NCBI GenBank assembly: GCA_019316985.1
Contig: CP079215.1
Span: forward strand, 310,001-374,000
DNA length: 64,000 nucleotides
Direction: 5' to 3'
From: Paraniabella defluvii
Lineage (GTDB): Bacteria; Bacteroidota; Bacteroidia; Chitinophagales; Chitinophagaceae
Shown: positions 63,601 to 64,000 of the stretch, piece by piece
Numbering within the stretch: position 1 is the first letter of the stretch
Layout of the letters: each line of letters begins with the position of its first letter
Position numbers and translations under genes: made by a program
Notes under the pieces: model-generated
What the model saw: the letters and a program-made list of their open reading frames with translations, nothing else
Told to the model about the DNA's origin: nothing
Databases searched by the model: none

Positions 63601-64000
63601 ATCGGATTAAAGAGTAATGTACACGAAATCGCCGAAGCCTACCGAACTGCGTACCCCCACGCAAAAATACTGTTTCCAGGAAAGGAAGATTTCACGCCAC
63701 AAAAACGCCTGCGGATATTCGGGGATATTAAAAACAACGATTGGGATTGTGTCATTCTCACGCACGACCAATTCGGGATGATACCGCAAAGCCCCGAAAT
63801 TCAAAAGGAAATCCTCGAAATAGAATTGGATAATGTGGAGCGAAACCTCTATGCAATGGAGGCAGACGGTGCGGAAGTAACAAGGGGTATGCTTGCCGGA
63901 GCTATCAAGCGAAAGGATAATCTCGAAGTCAAGCTAAAGACCTTACAGCACGATATTGAGAACCGCAAAGATGATATTGTCGATTTCAAAATGATGGGCA
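60635..64000 (+). CDS. Giant N6-methylase/SNF2-like helicase of the element (partial)
   Basis: More than 1,120 residues, running off the window. Start ATG 60635 (MGFSKRQHLQHNIEALRIAF). Methylase motif I is KFLEPSAGVGAFVQSF; the catalytic motif is ASNIPFGDTSVFDLSYSRS (NIPF in place of the usual NPPY). Downstream, after a frameshift near 62090-62212, a long linker leads to ICDHEVGAGKTLVMCTAAQE (Walker A) and DWDCVILTHDQFGM (helicase motif II region). Such proteins are universal in Bacteroidetes conjugative elements and may protect or remodel element DNA. Confidence 0.92.

Larger units (their letters stand above)
50600..64000. mobile_element. Left part of a Bacteroidetes conjugative transposon / ICE (boundary uncertain)
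   Basis: The ordered set rteC, two HTH genes, DUF3945, topB, ORF6N, DUF1896 and methylase-helicase is the backbone of CTnDOT-type elements in this phylum. Left limit is uncertain: the last chromosomal gene is tnaA (start 50378), and no integrase, tRNA or att repeat is visible. The right end lies beyond the window. Confidence 0.85.

Overview
The window is Bacteroidetes DNA, most likely from the Chitinophagaceae/Sphingobacteriia side of the phylum. The evidence is the promoter style (TAnnTTTG -7 boxes), many PorT-like outer-membrane barrels, a monofunctional Hom-MetX-MetY operon under a SAM-I riboswitch, an ImuA-ImuB-DnaE2 cassette, and a conjugative-transposon backbone with RteC, DUF3945, TopB, DUF1896 and a methylase-helicase. 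Most genes are broken by apparent single-base indels, often in short homopolymers. I read these as assembly errors, so I give each gene as one full-length locus and note the breaks.

Chromosome, 1-50378. From the left: an rRNA m5C methyltransferase, an O-methyltransferase, folA-thyA, a DUF6526 membrane protein and proline dehydrogenase (1-5.7 kb). Next is a methionine operon on the minus strand: SAM-I riboswitch, terminator, Cys/Met-rich leader peptide, metY, metX, hom (5.8-10.1 kb). Envelope genes follow (two PorT-like barrels, an OmpA lipoprotein, a secreted protein), then uvrA and a quinone-detoxification-like trio (VOC dioxygenase, esterase, pirin; 17-19.6 kb). After these come an ElaA-type acetyltransferase, an S9 peptidase, a large unknown protein, a DUF4143-ATPase remnant, rarA with a lipoprotein esterase, and rocD. 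A vWA/YfbK-type protein is divergent from an ECF sigma factor and its membrane-anchored partner. A long AT-rich non-coding gap precedes pyrE, a NUDIX hydrolase, small envelope proteins and a Tat-exported HisC-like aminotransferase. Then come the imuA-imuB-dnaE2 mutagenesis cassette, a membrane gene flanked by hairpin-rich repeats, three unknown exported proteins, and tnaA.

Mobile element, about 50.6 kb to the right edge. This is one end of a Bacteroidetes integrative conjugative element: rteC, two helix-turn-helix genes, a DUF3945 protein, topB, an ORF6N protein, DUF1896 and a giant N6-methylase/helicase that runs off the window. No integrase or second end is visible. Between the ORF6N gene and DUF1896, on the opposite strand and visibly more AT-rich, sits a two-gene cargo: a GmrSD-like DUF262-DUF1524 protein followed 18 bp later by a HEPN protein. 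This is the best candidate for a defence system in the window.

Regulatory points worth most attention: the double control (riboswitch plus putative Cys/Met attenuator) of metY; a palindrome TACTAA-N5-TTAGTA that overlaps the imuA promoter and recurs in the 985-bp gap; 20-bp-phased TGCC repeats placed at the same distance from the -7-like boxes of two element operons; and LytTR-like direct repeats upstream of two small genes.
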